This document shows positions 46,025-55,245 of a DNA stretch of 64,000 bases, piece after piece (the first letter of the stretch is position 1; every line of letters starts with the position of its first letter). The notes under the pieces were generated by a model, which was not told where the DNA came from, searched no databases, and saw only the letters and a program-made list of their open reading frames with translations. A program made the translations under genes and the position numbers. The stretch covers positions 1,736,001-1,800,000 of the forward strand of contig NZ_LN831029.1 of NCBI RefSeq assembly GCF_001457475.1, in the 5' to 3' direction. The DNA comes from Achromobacter xylosoxidans (lineage in GTDB: Bacteria; Pseudomonadota; Gammaproteobacteria; Burkholderiales; Burkholderiaceae_B).

Positions 46025-47242
46025 GTGGATTTTGAACCTTGGTGGTTGATATTCGTGCCGGTGTTGTTCGCGCTCGGCTGGCTGGCCGCGCGCTTCGACA
46101 TCCGGCAGATGCTGCGGGAAACCCGCAGCCTGCCCGATTCCTATTTCCGGGGCCTGAACTTCCTGCTCAATGAGCAGCCCGATCGCGCCATCGATGCTTT
46201 CGTCGAAGTGGCCAAGCTCGATCCCGAGACCACCGAACTGCACTTCGCGCTGGGCAGCCTGTTCCGTCGCCGCGGCGAAATGGAACGCGCCATCCGGGTG
46301 CACCAGAGCCTGCTGAACCGTTCCGACCTGCCGGCCGCCGAGCGCGAACACGCGCAGCACGAGCTGGCGCAGGACTTCCTCAAGGCCGGCATGCTCGATC
46401 GCGCCGAAAGCGGCTTCGAGCAGCTCAAGGACACCCGCTACGCCTTGCCCGCGCTGCGATCGCTGATCCGCATCTACGAATCCGAGCACGACTGGCCGCG
46501 CGCAATCGAGGCCGTCAAGACGCTGCATGGCCTGGTCGACGAGCCGGTGCCGCAGATCGTCCATTACTACTGCGAGCAGGCCGCGACGGCGCTGGCGGCC
46601 AAGCCGCCCAACATCGACGCCGCGCATGCCGCCCTGGATGCCGCCGACCACGCCTTGTCGACCGCCGATGCCGGCATGTCGAGCAAGGGCGCCATGGTGC
46701 GCACCGCGATGCTGCGCGCCCGCCTGGCCCTGATCGAGCAGGATCCCAAGCGCGAGCGCCTGTATCTGGAGTCGGTCATGACCGACGCCCCGGAATACGT
46801 CGGCCTGGTGGCCGAGCAGTTGCTGGCCAACTATCGGGCCGCCGGACAGGTCGAGGCCGGCCTGGAACTGCTGCAGCGCCAGTACACGCGCCATGCGTCG
46901 CTCGACCTGTTCAACGTCGTGTTCCGCGAATTGCGCGTGCAGCAGGGGTCGGCGACGGCCTGGGCTTTCGCGCGCGGCGCCTTGCGCAACCATCCTTCGC
47001 TGCTCGGGCTGGACCGCTTGCTGGAAGCCGAGCTCGCCAATCCCGAAGGCGCCAGCGAACAGGGCCCCGTTCCCGGGGCGGACCTGACGCTGCTGCGCAG
47101 CCTGATCCACAAACATACGCAACGACTGGACCGCTATGCGTGCCGGAGCTGCGGTTTTCAAGCGCGCCGCTTCTATTGGCAGTGCCCTGGCTGCAATGCC
47201 TGGGAAACCTACGCGCCGCGCCGTCTGGAAGAACTTGAATGA
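46025..47242 (+). CDS. lapB: Lipopolysaccharide assembly protein B
   Basis: This 405-residue protein has an N-terminal membrane anchor (about 5-22), TPR repeats (about 40-350) and a C-terminal rubredoxin-like metal site with two CxxC pairs (YACRSC and QCPGC). LapB (YciM) controls LpxC turnover with FtsH and so sets LPS amount. The start codon is GTG. It overlaps the heptose kinase gene by 4 nt. Confidence 0.95.
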   Translation: MDFEPWWLIFVPVLFALGWLAARFDIRQMLRETRSLPDSYFRGLNFLLNEQPDRAIDAFVEVAKLDPETTELHFALGSLFRRRGEMERAIRVHQSLLNRSDLPAAEREHAQHELAQDFLKAGMLDRAESGFEQLKDTRYALPALRSLIRIYESEHDWPRAIEAVKTLHGLVDEPVPQIVHYYCEQAATALAAKPPNIDAAHAALDAADHALSTADAGMSSKGAMVRTAMLRARLALIEQDPKRERLYLESVMTDAPEYVGLVAEQLLANYRAAGQVEAGLELLQRQYTRHASLDLFNVVFRELRVQQGSATAWAFARGALRNHPSLLGLDRLLEAELANPEGASEQGPVPGADLTLLRSLIHKHTQRLDRYACRSCGFQARRFYWQCPGCNAWETYAPRRLEELE

Positions 47243-48180
47243 GCCAATTTCCCGTCGAATCCATTTCGCATAGCCGGGTGCTCGTGGTGGGCGACGTCAT
47301 GCTGGACCGCTACTGGTTCGGCGAGGTGGAGCGAATTTCGCCTGAAGCGCCGGTGCCGGTGGTGCGCGTGGCGCGCCGCGAGGATCGCCTGGGCGGCGCG
47401 GCCAACGTGGCGCGCAACGTCGCGGCATTGGGCGGCCACGTCACCCTGGTCGGCGTGCTGGGCGAAGACGAGGCGGGTGACAGCGTGCGGCGCCTGGCCG
47501 CGGAGGCCGGCGTCCAGGCCGACCTGATCACCGACCGCAGCCTGCATACCACGCTCAAGATGCGGGTGTTGGGTCGCCAGCAGCAACTGCTGCGGGTCGA
47601 CTTCGAGCAGCATCCGCAGCAGGAGGCGCTCGACAGCATCGACGCCGCATTGGCGCGCCACCTCGCCAATCACGATATCGTGGTGCTGTCCGACTATGCC
47701 AAGGGGGTGCTGGCACGGGTCGAATCGCTGATCGGCCTGGCCCGCAGCGCGGGGATCCCCGTGCTGGTCGATCCCAAGGGGGACGATTACTCCCGTTACC
47801 GTGGCGCCACGCTGGTCACGCCCAACCGCTCGGAAATGCAGCAGGCCGTGGGCCGCTGGAATAGCGAATCCGAACTGACCGACCGCGCGCAGCGCCTGCG
47901 CGCCGACCTGGATCTGGAAGCCCTGCTCGTGACGCGTTCGGAGCAGGGCATGACTTTGTTTACCGACACGGGCCGCGAGCACATCGACGCGCAGGCTCAC
48001 GAGGTGTTCGACGTGTCCGGCGCGGGCGATACCGTGCTGGCGACGCTGGCCGTCTCGCGCGCCATCGGCCTGCCATGGAAAGATGCCATGGGCTGGGCCA
48101 ACCGGGCCGGCGGCATCGCCGTGGGCAAGCTGGGCACGTCCGTCGTCACCGCCGCCGAACTGGCAGGAGAACTCTCATGA
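47239..48180 (+). CDS. rfaE1: D-glycero-beta-D-manno-heptose-7-phosphate kinase
   Basis: This 313-residue PfkB-type kinase carries [15 protein letters not shown] and the catalytic Asp in [12 protein letters not shown]. It makes ADP-heptose precursor for LPS core. The cytidylyltransferase domain present in bifunctional HldE is missing, so that step must be encoded elsewhere. It overlaps lapB and hldD by 4 nt each. Confidence 0.94.
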   Translation: MSQFPVESISHSRVLVVGDVMLDRYWFGEVERISPEAPVPVVRVARREDRLGGAANVARNVAALGGHVTLVGVLGEDEAGDSVRRLAAEAGVQADLITDRSLHTTLKMRVLGRQQQLLRVDFEQHPQQEALDSIDAALARHLANHDIVVLSDYAKGVLARVESLIGLARSAGIPVLVDPKGDDYSRYRGATLVTPNRSEMQQAVGRWNSESELTDRAQRLRADLDLEALLVTRSEQGMTLFTDTGREHIDAQAHEVFDVSGAGDTVLATLAVSRAIGLPWKDAMGWANRAGGIAVGKLGTSVVTAAELAGELS

Positions 48181-49166
48181 TCGTCGTTACCGGAGCCGCG
48201 GGCTTCATTGGCAGCAACCTAGTGCGTGGCCTGAATCGCCGCGGCATCGTGGACATCATCGCGGTGGATGACCTGACCGAAGGCGACAAGTTCGTCAACC
48301 TGGTCGATTGCAAGATCGCCGACTACCTCGACAAGGACGACTTCCGCCGCCGCGTCGCCGATGGCAGCCTGCCGGAAATCCGCGCGGTGCTGCACCAGGG
48401 CGCCTGCTCGGACACCACCGAGCGCAACGGCCGCTACATGCTCGACAACAACTACCGCGTCACGCTGGAACTGTTCGAGTTCTGCCAGGCGCGCCGCATC
48501 CCGTTCCTGTATGCCTCGTCGGCCGCGGTCTATGGCGGCTCGTCGGTCTACGTGGAAGACCCCGCCAACGAGGGCCCGCTCAACGTCTACGGCTATTCCA
48601 AGCTGCTGTTCGACCAGGTGTTGCGCCAGCGCATGGACAGCCTGACCGCGCAGGTCGTGGGCCTGCGCTACTTCAACGTCTACGGCCCGCACGAACAGCA
48701 CAAGGGCCGCATGGCCTCGGTGGCCTTCCACAACATGAACCAGTTCCTGGAACATGGCCATGTGCGCCTGTTCGCCGGTTGGGACGGCTATGTGGACGGC
48801 GGCCAGAGCCGCGACTTCATTTCGGTGGAGGACGTGGTGGCGGTGAACCTGCACTTCCTCGACCATCCGGAACAGTCGGGCATCTTCAACTGCGGCACCG
48901 GCCGCGCCCAGCCGTTCAACGACGTCGCGGCGGCCGTGGTCAACACGCTGCGCGCCGAGCGCGGCGAAGCGCAACTGACGCTGGCGCAACTGGTGGAACT
49001 GGACCTGATCCGCTACATCCCGTTCCCCGACGACCTGAAAGGCCGCTACCAAAGCTACACCCAGGCCGACGTGAGCCGCTTGCGCGCCGCCGGTTTCAGC
49101 GCGCCCATGCGCGACGTGCAGACCGGCGTGTCCGAGTACGTGCGCTACTGGCGCGCCCGCAAGTAG
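48177..49166 (+). CDS. hldD: ADP-L-glycero-D-manno-heptose-6-epimerase
   Basis: This 329-residue short-chain dehydrogenase-type epimerase has the NAD motif [17 protein letters not shown] and YGYSK. It completes ADP-L-glycero-D-manno-heptose for the LPS inner core. The gene overlaps rfaE1 by 4 nt and ends an LPS operon, with a terminator 45 nt downstream. Confidence 0.97.
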   Translation: MIVVTGAAGFIGSNLVRGLNRRGIVDIIAVDDLTEGDKFVNLVDCKIADYLDKDDFRRRVADGSLPEIRAVLHQGACSDTTERNGRYMLDNNYRVTLELFEFCQARRIPFLYASSAAVYGGSSVYVEDPANEGPLNVYGYSKLLFDQVLRQRMDSLTAQVVGLRYFNVYGPHEQHKGRMASVAFHNMNQFLEHGHVRLFAGWDGYVDGGQSRDFISVEDVVAVNLHFLDHPEQSGIFNCGTGRAQPFNDVAAAVVNTLRAERGEAQLTLAQLVELDLIRYIPFPDDLKGRYQSYTQADVSRLRAAGFSAPMRDVQTGVSEYVRYWRARK

Positions 49167-49210
49167 GCGGCACATGGCGGCCCGCAAGCGCCGCCTGCTC
49201 GAGCATGACA

Positions 49211-49238
49211 AAGCCGCCGTGCCACAGGCGGCTTTTTT
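49211..49238 (+). terminator. Rho-independent terminator after hldD
   Basis: An 8-bp stem AAGCCGCC...GGCGGCTT (49211-49234) with an 8-nt loop runs into a T tract. It ends the lapA-lapB-rfaE1-hldD transcript. Confidence 0.85.
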
Positions 49239-49363
49239 CTTGTCTACGTGATTGCCGGGGTGGATGAAACCGATCACTGCTTGCCCGCCTGTGTGCCTGG
49301 ACGGGCCATGATCAGGACGTGGCGCAACAGCCGTTGCCCCGCGCTTTTTCCGGAGACCTGTTC

Positions 49364-49906
49364 ATGAATCCCTTCCTGCATTCCACTGTCGCCCGCCGCC
49401 TGCCGGCCTTGCCGTGGCACCGCCCGCGTACCGCCACCTCCGCGCGTGCGCAGACCGGCTTGCGCCAGGCGCTGGGCGTCGCCCTGCTGGCGGCCGGCGT
49501 GGCGCACGCGCCGGCGCAGGCGCTCGACCTGAATGACGCCACCGCGCAGCAACTCGCGGGCATCCGCGGTATCGGTCCGCGTACCGCGCAGACCATCGTC
49601 AGCGAACGTGAGCGCGCCGGCCGGTTCGAATCGCTGGAAGACCTGGCCGAGCGGGTGCGCGGCATCAGCCAGAAAAAGGCCCAGGCCCTCGGGGCGGCCG
49701 GCCTGACGGTGGGCGCGTCCGGCGCCGCGTCGACGGCAGCAGGCGCCCCCGCCAAGGCGGAGTCCGCCGCCAAGCCCCTCGCACCACGGGAGCGTGGGGC
49801 CGGCACGGCCAGGCCCGGCGGCGCTGGCGTAGCCGCCGCCAAGGCGGCCGCAGCCAAGCCGACGGCGGCGGGCCGACCTGCTGCGGTATCCCCGCCGCGC
49901 CCCTGA
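49364..49906 (+). CDS. ComEA-like helix-hairpin-helix DNA-binding protein
   Basis: This 180-residue secreted protein has a long Arg-rich N-terminus and hydrophobic stretch ending at APAQALDLN. A helix-hairpin-helix domain follows, with GIRGIGPRTAQTIVSERE and VRGISQKKAQAL. A low-complexity Ala/Pro/Lys tail makes up the last 60 residues. ComEA proteins bind incoming DNA in the periplasm during uptake. The start has GGAG 9 nt upstream. No other competence gene is near. Confidence 0.78.
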   Translation: MNPFLHSTVARRLPALPWHRPRTATSARAQTGLRQALGVALLAAGVAHAPAQALDLNDATAQQLAGIRGIGPRTAQTIVSERERAGRFESLEDLAERVRGISQKKAQALGAAGLTVGASGAASTAAGAPAKAESAAKPLAPRERGAGTARPGGAGVAAAKAAAAKPTAAGRPAAVSPPRP

Positions 49907-50065
49907 TCCGCAAAGGCCGGCGCTTCGCCATCCACCGGATAGGCGCGAGGAGGCCTTCCCGCGTTGGCCGGCCTTGGGGCAGGGGGGGCGCCCCGTGGCG
50001 TGAACCCCTGGCACGAGCGCGGCTTTTGGCGGCGCCCGGCGCCGGGCGGGGTTATGATCGGCAGC

Positions 50066-50977
50066 ATGACTACTACCTATCCCACTATCGAGCAGACCGT
50101 CGGCAATACGCCGCTGGTGCGCCTGCAGCGCATTCCCGGAGCCGCCGGTGCGGCCCGAGGCAACGTCATCCTGGCCAAGCTGGAAGGCAATAACCCCGCC
50201 GGTTCGGTCAAGGATCGGCCGGCGCTGTCCATGATCAGGCATGCCGAGGAGCGCGGCGACATCAAGCCGGGCGACACGCTGATCGAGGCGACCAGCGGCA
50301 ACACCGGCATCGCGCTGGCCATGGCGGCCGCCATGCGTGGCTACCGCATGATCCTGATCATGCCCGACAACCTGTCGGTGGAACGGCGCGCGGCCATGAC
50401 GGCCTATGGCGCCGAGCTGATCCTGACGCCGGCCGACAAGGGCGGCATGGAATACGCCCGCGATCTGGCCACCGAAATGCAGGCGGACGGCCGCGGCGTG
50501 GTGCTGGACCAGTTTGCCAACCCGGACAATCCGCGCGCGCATATCGAGACCACCGGTCCGGAAATCTGGACGCAGACCGAAGGCCGCGTCACGCACTTCG
50601 TCAGCGCCATGGGCACGACCGGCACCATCATGGGCGTGTCCACCTATCTGAAGTCGCGCAACCCGGCGGTGCAGGTGGTGGGCGCGCAGCCGGCCGAGGG
50701 GTCGTCGATTCCCGGCATCCGCAAGTGGCCCGAGGCCTACCTGCCCAAGATCTTCGACCGCAGCCGAGTGGACGCCTACGAATCGATCGAGCAGGCCGAG
50801 GCCGAGGTCATGGCGCGCCGCCTGGCGGCCGAAGAGGGCATCTTCGGCGGCATTTCGTCGGCCGGCGCGCTGGTCGCGGCCTTGCGCGTGGCCGAGCGCG
50901 TCAATGACGCGACCATCGTGTTCATCGTCTGCGATCGCGGCGACCGCTACCTGTCCACGGGCGTTTTCAACGCCTGA
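50066..50977 (+). CDS. cysM: Cysteine synthase B
   Basis: This 303-residue PLP enzyme makes cysteine from O-acetylserine and sulfide or thiosulfate. Lys49 in NPAGSVKDRPA binds PLP, and the EATSGNTGIAL loop binds substrate. CysM features include the Arg in the C-terminal DRGDRYLSTGVF. The gene stands alone and converges on the Bug gene with a strong terminator between. Confidence 0.95.
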   Translation: MTTTYPTIEQTVGNTPLVRLQRIPGAAGAARGNVILAKLEGNNPAGSVKDRPALSMIRHAEERGDIKPGDTLIEATSGNTGIALAMAAAMRGYRMILIMPDNLSVERRAAMTAYGAELILTPADKGGMEYARDLATEMQADGRGVVLDQFANPDNPRAHIETTGPEIWTQTEGRVTHFVSAMGTTGTIMGVSTYLKSRNPAVQVVGAQPAEGSSIPGIRKWPEAYLPKIFDRSRVDAYESIEQAEAEVMARRLAAEEGIFGGISSAGALVAALRVAERVNDATIVFIVCDRGDRYLSTGVFNA

Positions 50978-51010
50978 GGCCGCGCGCCGGCGCCATTGCG
51001 TCCGCCGAGG

Positions 51011-51057
51011 AAAAACGCCCCACGACCCGGAAACCGTCCGGGACGTGGGGCGTTTGC
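51011..51057. terminator. Bidirectional terminator between cysM and Bug-family gene
   Basis: The 12-bp arms AAACGCCCCACG (51013-51024) and CGTGGGGCGTTT (51044-51055) enclose a second small stem CCCGG...CCGGG. The arm ends give A and T runs on both strands. It suits the convergent genes on either side. Confidence 0.8.
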
Positions 51058-51099
51058 GTTGCGAGGTCCGGCCAGGCGGCGCGGACTGTCGCCAGGGCC

Positions 51100-52080
51100 C
51101 TATTCGGGCTGGATGTTGGCGTCCTTCATGACCTTGATCCAGCGCGCGCTTTCGGCCAGGTTGAAGGCTTCGGCTTCCTGGTAGGTCATGGTGCTGGGCA
51201 GGGTGCCCTGCGACTTCAGCGCCTCGACCACCTTGGGCGATTGCGAGGCCTCGATCATGACCTTGTTGAGCTTGGCGACGATGGGCTCGGGCGTATCCTT
51301 GGGCACCCACATGCCGTACCAGGTGACGATGTCGAAACCGGGCAGGCCGTTTTCGGCGATGGTCGGCACGTCGGGCAGTTCGGCCAGGCGGGCCTTGGTG
51401 GTGACGGCGATCGGGCGCACCTTGCCGCTCTGGATCAGGGGCAGGGCGGGGGCCAGCGGCGCGTACATCAGGTCGACGTGGCCGCCGGCGACGTCGGTCA
51501 GGGCCGGGCTGCTGCCACGGTAGCCGACGTGCGAGATGGACGCCTTGGTGGTGGTGTTGATCAGCTCGCCGGCCAGGTGCGGCAGGGTGGCCACGCCGGG
51601 CGAGGCGAAGCTCAACGAGCCCGGTTGGGCCTTGGCCTGCGCGATCAGCTCGCCGAAGGTCTTGAACTTCGAATCAGGCGGCACCACCGCTACCATCGGC
51701 ACCGTGCCCAGCACGCCGACCATGCGGAAATCCTTGATCGGGTCGAACGTCAGGCTCTTGAACTGGGCGGGGTAGATGCCCTGCACCGACGGATTCATCA
51801 GCACGGTGTAGCCGTCGGCCGGCGCGCGCGCCACCTGGGCGGCGCCGATGGTGCCGCTGGCGCCGGGCCGGCTTTCGATCACCAGCGGCTGGCCCAGGAT
51901 CTCGCCCATGCGCACCGCGATCACGCGGCCCACCACGTCGGTCGGGCCACCGGCGGCCCACGGCATGATCACGCGGATCGGCTTGTCGGGATAGGCATCC
52001 TGGGCCTGCGCGCCAGCCAGGGGCAGGGCGCCGATGGCGATTGCCGAGCATGCCGCGGCGAGCAAAGTGCGCTTGTTCAT
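51100..52080 (-). CDS. Bug family tripartite tricarboxylate transporter substrate-binding protein
   Basis: This 326-residue periplasmic protein has a signal peptide ending at AGAQAQDAYPDKP. The family blocks are VIMPWAAGGPTDVVGR, SRPGASGTIGA and VSHVGYRGSSPAL-like. Bug proteins bind carboxylates or related small acids and are very numerous in Alcaligenaceae. It overlaps the stop of the IclR regulator by 4 nt (ATGA), so it is coupled to it. The ligand is unknown; the divergent cyclase suggests an aromatic or amide substrate. Confidence 0.88.
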   Translation of the reverse strand: MNKRTLLAAACSAIAIGALPLAGAQAQDAYPDKPIRVIMPWAAGGPTDVVGRVIAVRMGEILGQPLVIESRPGASGTIGAAQVARAPADGYTVLMNPSVQGIYPAQFKSLTFDPIKDFRMVGVLGTVPMVAVVPPDSKFKTFGELIAQAKAQPGSLSFASPGVATLPHLAGELINTTTKASISHVGYRGSSPALTDVAGGHVDLMYAPLAPALPLIQSGKVRPIAVTTKARLAELPDVPTIAENGLPGFDIVTWYGMWVPKDTPEPIVAKLNKVMIEASQSPKVVEALKSQGTLPSTMTYQEAEAFNLAESARWIKVMKDANIQPE

Positions 52081-52853
52081 CTGCTGTCTTCTCCTACAAA
52101 GGTAAGGTTGGCCGAGGGCAGGGCCGCGTACAGCAGCGCCTTGACCTCTTTGAGTTGCTGCCCAGTGGTGGCTTCGTTCTTCTGCATGCGCCCCAGGGGG
52201 CCGGCCACCACGATGGCAAAGGGTTGTTCATAGGCCTTGAAGCCCAGCGAGATGGACATCACGTCCTCGACGTTTTCGCCGAGCGAGCGTTGCCAGCCGC
52301 GCTGGATGCCGGCCTGCAGGTCGCGCTCGAAGGCGGCCTGGCTGGTGAGGGTGGTCTCGGTGTACGAGGCAAACCCGGGATAGGTCTTGAACCACTTCTG
52401 GCGTTCGTCCTCGGACAGCACCGATAGCAGGGCCTTGCCCGAGCTGGTGGCGTGCACCGCCTTGAATCCGCCCGCCTGGTGCGAGAAGCGGATGGTCTGC
52501 TTGGATTCGGCGACGATCAGATAGACCACCTTGTCGTCCGCCAGCTTGGCCAGCAGGGCGGTTTCGCCGGTCAGGTCGCGCACCCGTGCCAGCACCGGCT
52601 CGATCACCGCGTTCAGCGGGTCGCTGCGGCAGATCAGGGTGGCGACGTGGATCAGCTTCTGCGTCGGGTAATAGCCGTGTTTCTTGCCGATCTCGTAGAG
52701 ATAGCCGCGCGCCACCATGGTCTTGAGCAGGCCATGGCAACTGGACAGCGGAATCTCCATCTGCGCGGCGATCTCGCTGTACAGCAATGGCTTCTGCGCC
52801 TCGGCGAAGAGGTTCAGAACATCCAAGACTCGTGCGGCTGTTTTCACATCCAT
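52077..52853 (-). CDS. IclR family transcriptional regulator
   Basis: This 258-residue regulator has an N-terminal winged helix (about 5-70) and a C-terminal IclR effector domain with ATSSGKALLS and GFKAYEQPFAIVVAG. It probably controls its own operon with the Bug gene and the divergent cyclase. The promoter region between them is only 68 nt and contains a palindrome. The effector is probably the substrate or product of the cyclase enzyme. Confidence 0.9.
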   Translation of the reverse strand: MDVKTAARVLDVLNLFAEAQKPLLYSEIAAQMEIPLSSCHGLLKTMVARGYLYEIGKKHGYYPTQKLIHVATLICRSDPLNAVIEPVLARVRDLTGETALLAKLADDKVVYLIVAESKQTIRFSHQAGGFKAVHATSSGKALLSVLSEDERQKWFKTYPGFASYTETTLTSQAAFERDLQAGIQRGWQRSLGENVEDVMSISLGFKAYEQPFAIVVAGPLGRMQKNEATTGQQLKEVKALLYAALPSANLTFVGEDSR

Positions 52854-52860
52854 GATGTTA

Positions 52861-52878
52861 TTATCCTATATGTGATAA
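52861..52878. promoter_or_regulatory. Putative IclR operator
   Basis: The 68-nt divergent region is strongly AT-rich and contains the imperfect palindrome TTATCCTATATGTGATAA, whose arms TTATC and GATAA are perfect. It lies between the IclR gene and the cyclase gene, where an autoregulator would bind. Assigned from position and symmetry only. Confidence 0.5.
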
Positions 52879-52921
52879 ATTTGTGTCAAATTCTTAATTC
52901 ATGGCCAAGGAGCCGCGCCAC

Positions 52922-53971
52922 ATGAGATGGAAGAACCGTCCCGAGGGATCGAACTGGGGGGATTTCGGCCCTGATGACCAACGGGGCTGCCTGAATTACA
53001 TCACTCCCGCGAACGTGATGAAGGGAATCCAGGAGGTTCGCGAAGGTTTGAGCTTCTGCCTGTCGCTGCCGCTGGACTATCCCGGCGGCAATGGCGTCAA
53101 CGTGCGCCGCCATCCGCCCAAGCTGCGCCCCACCGAACGCGACGGCGACCAGTACCTGAACTTCCCCTTGGGCCGCCTGCGCCCGGGATGCGTCGACGTG
53201 CTGAGCGACGACATTGTCGAGATGAGCCTGCAGTATTCGACCCAGTGGGATTCGCTGGCGCACGTGGGCGCGTTGTTCGACGCCAATGGCGATGGCCTGC
53301 CCGAGCGCGTCTACTACAACGGCTACCGTCCCAACGAACACGTGGTCGGCCCGGTGGACTACGACGTCGACAACGGCTTCGCCAAGACCGACCTGGGCCA
53401 GGGCGGCGCCTCCCATGCCAAGAAACTGGACATCACCCAGCTGGCCGAGTCCTGCCTGCAGAGCCGCGGCGTGATGGTCGACCTGGCGCGCCACTATGGA
53501 CGCGAGCAGAAGTCGGTGGGCTACGACGATCTGATGCGCATCATCGAGGCCGATGGCATCGAGATCGAGCAGGGCGATATCGTGCTGTTCCACACGGAAT
53601 TCGGCGATGCGCTGCTGGAGAAGCAGCGCCAGCCGGATCACCACACCCTGCATGAGATCTGCGCCGGGCTGGATGGCAGCGACGAGAAGCTGCTGCAGTG
53701 GATCACCGATTCCAAGGTGGCCGCCATGGCGTCGGACAACCACGCGCTGGAAATCTACCCGACGCAGAAGCCGAACGCGTGCTGCGCGGCATTGCCGCTG
53801 CACCACCACTGCATTTTCAAGCTCGGCCTGCCGATCGGCGAGATGTGGTATCTGGGCGCGCTGGCCCGCTGGCTGACCGCCAACGGCCGCAGCCGCTTCC
53901 TCCTGACCGCGCCGCCGCTGAATCTGCCGGGCGCGGTGGGTTCGCCCGCCACGCCGGTGGCCACGGTCTGA
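52922..53971 (+). CDS. Cyclase family protein (kynurenine formamidase-like)
   Basis: This 349-residue hydrolase of the cyclase/arylformamidase family has a metal-binding pattern with THWDSLAH-type motif (QWDSLAHVGALFD), DLARHYG and a C-terminal histidine cluster (PLHHHCIF). Relatives hydrolyse formamides or cyclic substrates. I chose the ATG before RWKNRPEG because AAGGAG lies 9 nt upstream; another ATG 21 nt earlier lacks an SD. It is divergent from IclR. The substrate is not predictable. Confidence 0.8.
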   Translation: MRWKNRPEGSNWGDFGPDDQRGCLNYITPANVMKGIQEVREGLSFCLSLPLDYPGGNGVNVRRHPPKLRPTERDGDQYLNFPLGRLRPGCVDVLSDDIVEMSLQYSTQWDSLAHVGALFDANGDGLPERVYYNGYRPNEHVVGPVDYDVDNGFAKTDLGQGGASHAKKLDITQLAESCLQSRGVMVDLARHYGREQKSVGYDDLMRIIEADGIEIEQGDIVLFHTEFGDALLEKQRQPDHHTLHEICAGLDGSDEKLLQWITDSKVAAMASDNHALEIYPTQKPNACCAALPLHHHCIFKLGLPIGEMWYLGALARWLTANGRSRFLLTAPPLNLPGAVGSPATPVATV

Positions 53972-54056
53972 GCCAGGGGATGACCTGGACCGGGCCAACC
54001 CGGAATGGGCAGGGCCGGGACATGCCATCCCCGCCGGCCGGGGGCTGCCGGGCGTG

Positions 54057-54076
54057 GGCGCGGCGGGCGCCGCGCC
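54057..54076. terminator. GC-rich hairpin between convergent cyclase and mltB genes
   Basis: A perfect 9-bp inverted repeat GGCGCGGCG-GG-CGCCGCGCC lies just after the mltB stop. It has no T run, so it is a weak terminator candidate or simply an mRNA 3'-end structure. Confidence 0.35.
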
Positions 54077-54077
54077 T

Positions 54078-55235
54078 TCAGCGGCCGACGCGCGCCTCGA
54101 TTTCGCTGGCCAGGTCGGCCACCGCGGTGGCGTAGAAGTAGCTGCGGTTGTATTTCGTCAGCGCGAAGAAGTTGGGCGTGCCGACGCGGTACTGGGCGGT
54201 GCCGCGGGCTTCCTCCACCAGGTCGACGACGCCCATGGGCTGGCTGCTCCAGCCATTGGCCGAGGCGCCCGGCTGCAGGCGCGCGCCGGCCGCGGTCAGC
54301 GTGCCCCAGGTCTGCTTGGGTTCCAGTCCGCCATCCACCAGGGCGGTGGGATCGGCCGGCAGAGTCACCGGCGCGAACACCGGCAGGCCGCGTTGCCAGC
54401 CGTGCTGCGAGAGGAAACTGCCCACCGACATGATGGCGTCGCGGGTGTTGTTGGTCAGGTCGATGTGGCCGCTGTCGTCCCCATCCACCGCGTAGTGCTT
54501 GATGCTGGTGGGCATGAATTGCGGCATGCCGATGGCGCCGGCATACGAGCCGCGGGTTTCCATGTCCAGCTTGCCTTTCATCGCCAGCGTCAGGAAGTCG
54601 GCCAATTGGCCGCGGAACATGGTGGCGCGCTCGGGCTTGGCGGGATCCGGATAGTCGAAGGCCAGCGTGGTGAGCGCGTCCAGCACGCGGAAGTTGCCCA
54701 TGTTGCGGCCATACAGTGTTTCAACGCCGATGATCGACGCAATGATCGGGGCCGGCACGCCGAAGCGTTGCGCCGCCTGGTTGAGCTGGTCGCGATGTTC
54801 GTTGTAGAACTCCACGCCCCAGCCGATGCGCTTGGGCTCGACGAAGCGCGAGCGGTAGGTCAGCCAGCTGCGCCAGATTTTCTTGCCGGGCGGCGAGGGC
54901 GCGATCAGCCGCGCCACGGTGGCGTTGTAGCGCGCGCTTTCGAGCGCCGCGACCATGGGCTTGAGCGGCAGGTCGCGTTCGGCGGCAAGGCCTTCGACGA
55001 AAGCGCGCACCTCCGGCCGCAGGGCGCCGCTGGGCGTCAGGGCGGCCGGGCCGTCATCGGCGGGTTCGGAGCCGAGTGTCGGCGTACTGGGTCCGATGCG
55101 GATGGGGGTGGTGCCGGTGGTGGCCGCCGGCGGCTGGCCGGCGGCTGGATTGGGGGCGGTGGGAGCGGTGGTGGAGCACCCGGCCAGCAGGGCCGAAAGC
55201 GTGCCGAGTTGCAGTAATCGCCGACAGATGAACAT
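54078..55235 (-). CDS. mltB: Lytic murein transglycosylase B (lipoprotein)
   Basis: This 385-residue outer-membrane lipoprotein has the lipobox LLAGC with Cys20. A Pro/Thr-rich linker is followed by the catalytic domain with IIGVETLYGR, where Glu is the catalytic acid, and GAIGMPQFMPTSIKHYA. It cleaves peptidoglycan strands. I chose the ATG before FICRRLLQ because AAGGAAG precedes it and it gives a proper lipoprotein signal. Its start lies only 10 nt from the divergent histone-deacetylase-like gene. Confidence 0.92.
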   Translation of the reverse strand: MFICRRLLQLGTLSALLAGCSTTAPTAPNPAAGQPPAATTGTTPIRIGPSTPTLGSEPADDGPAALTPSGALRPEVRAFVEGLAAERDLPLKPMVAALESARYNATVARLIAPSPPGKKIWRSWLTYRSRFVEPKRIGWGVEFYNEHRDQLNQAAQRFGVPAPIIASIIGVETLYGRNMGNFRVLDALTTLAFDYPDPAKPERATMFRGQLADFLTLAMKGKLDMETRGSYAGAIGMPQFMPTSIKHYAVDGDDSGHIDLTNNTRDAIMSVGSFLSQHGWQRGLPVFAPVTLPADPTALVDGGLEPKQTWGTLTAAGARLQPGASANGWSSQPMGVVDLVEEARGTAQYRVGTPNFFALTKYNRSYFYATAVADLASEIEARVGR

Positions 55236-55245
55236 AATCTTCCTT

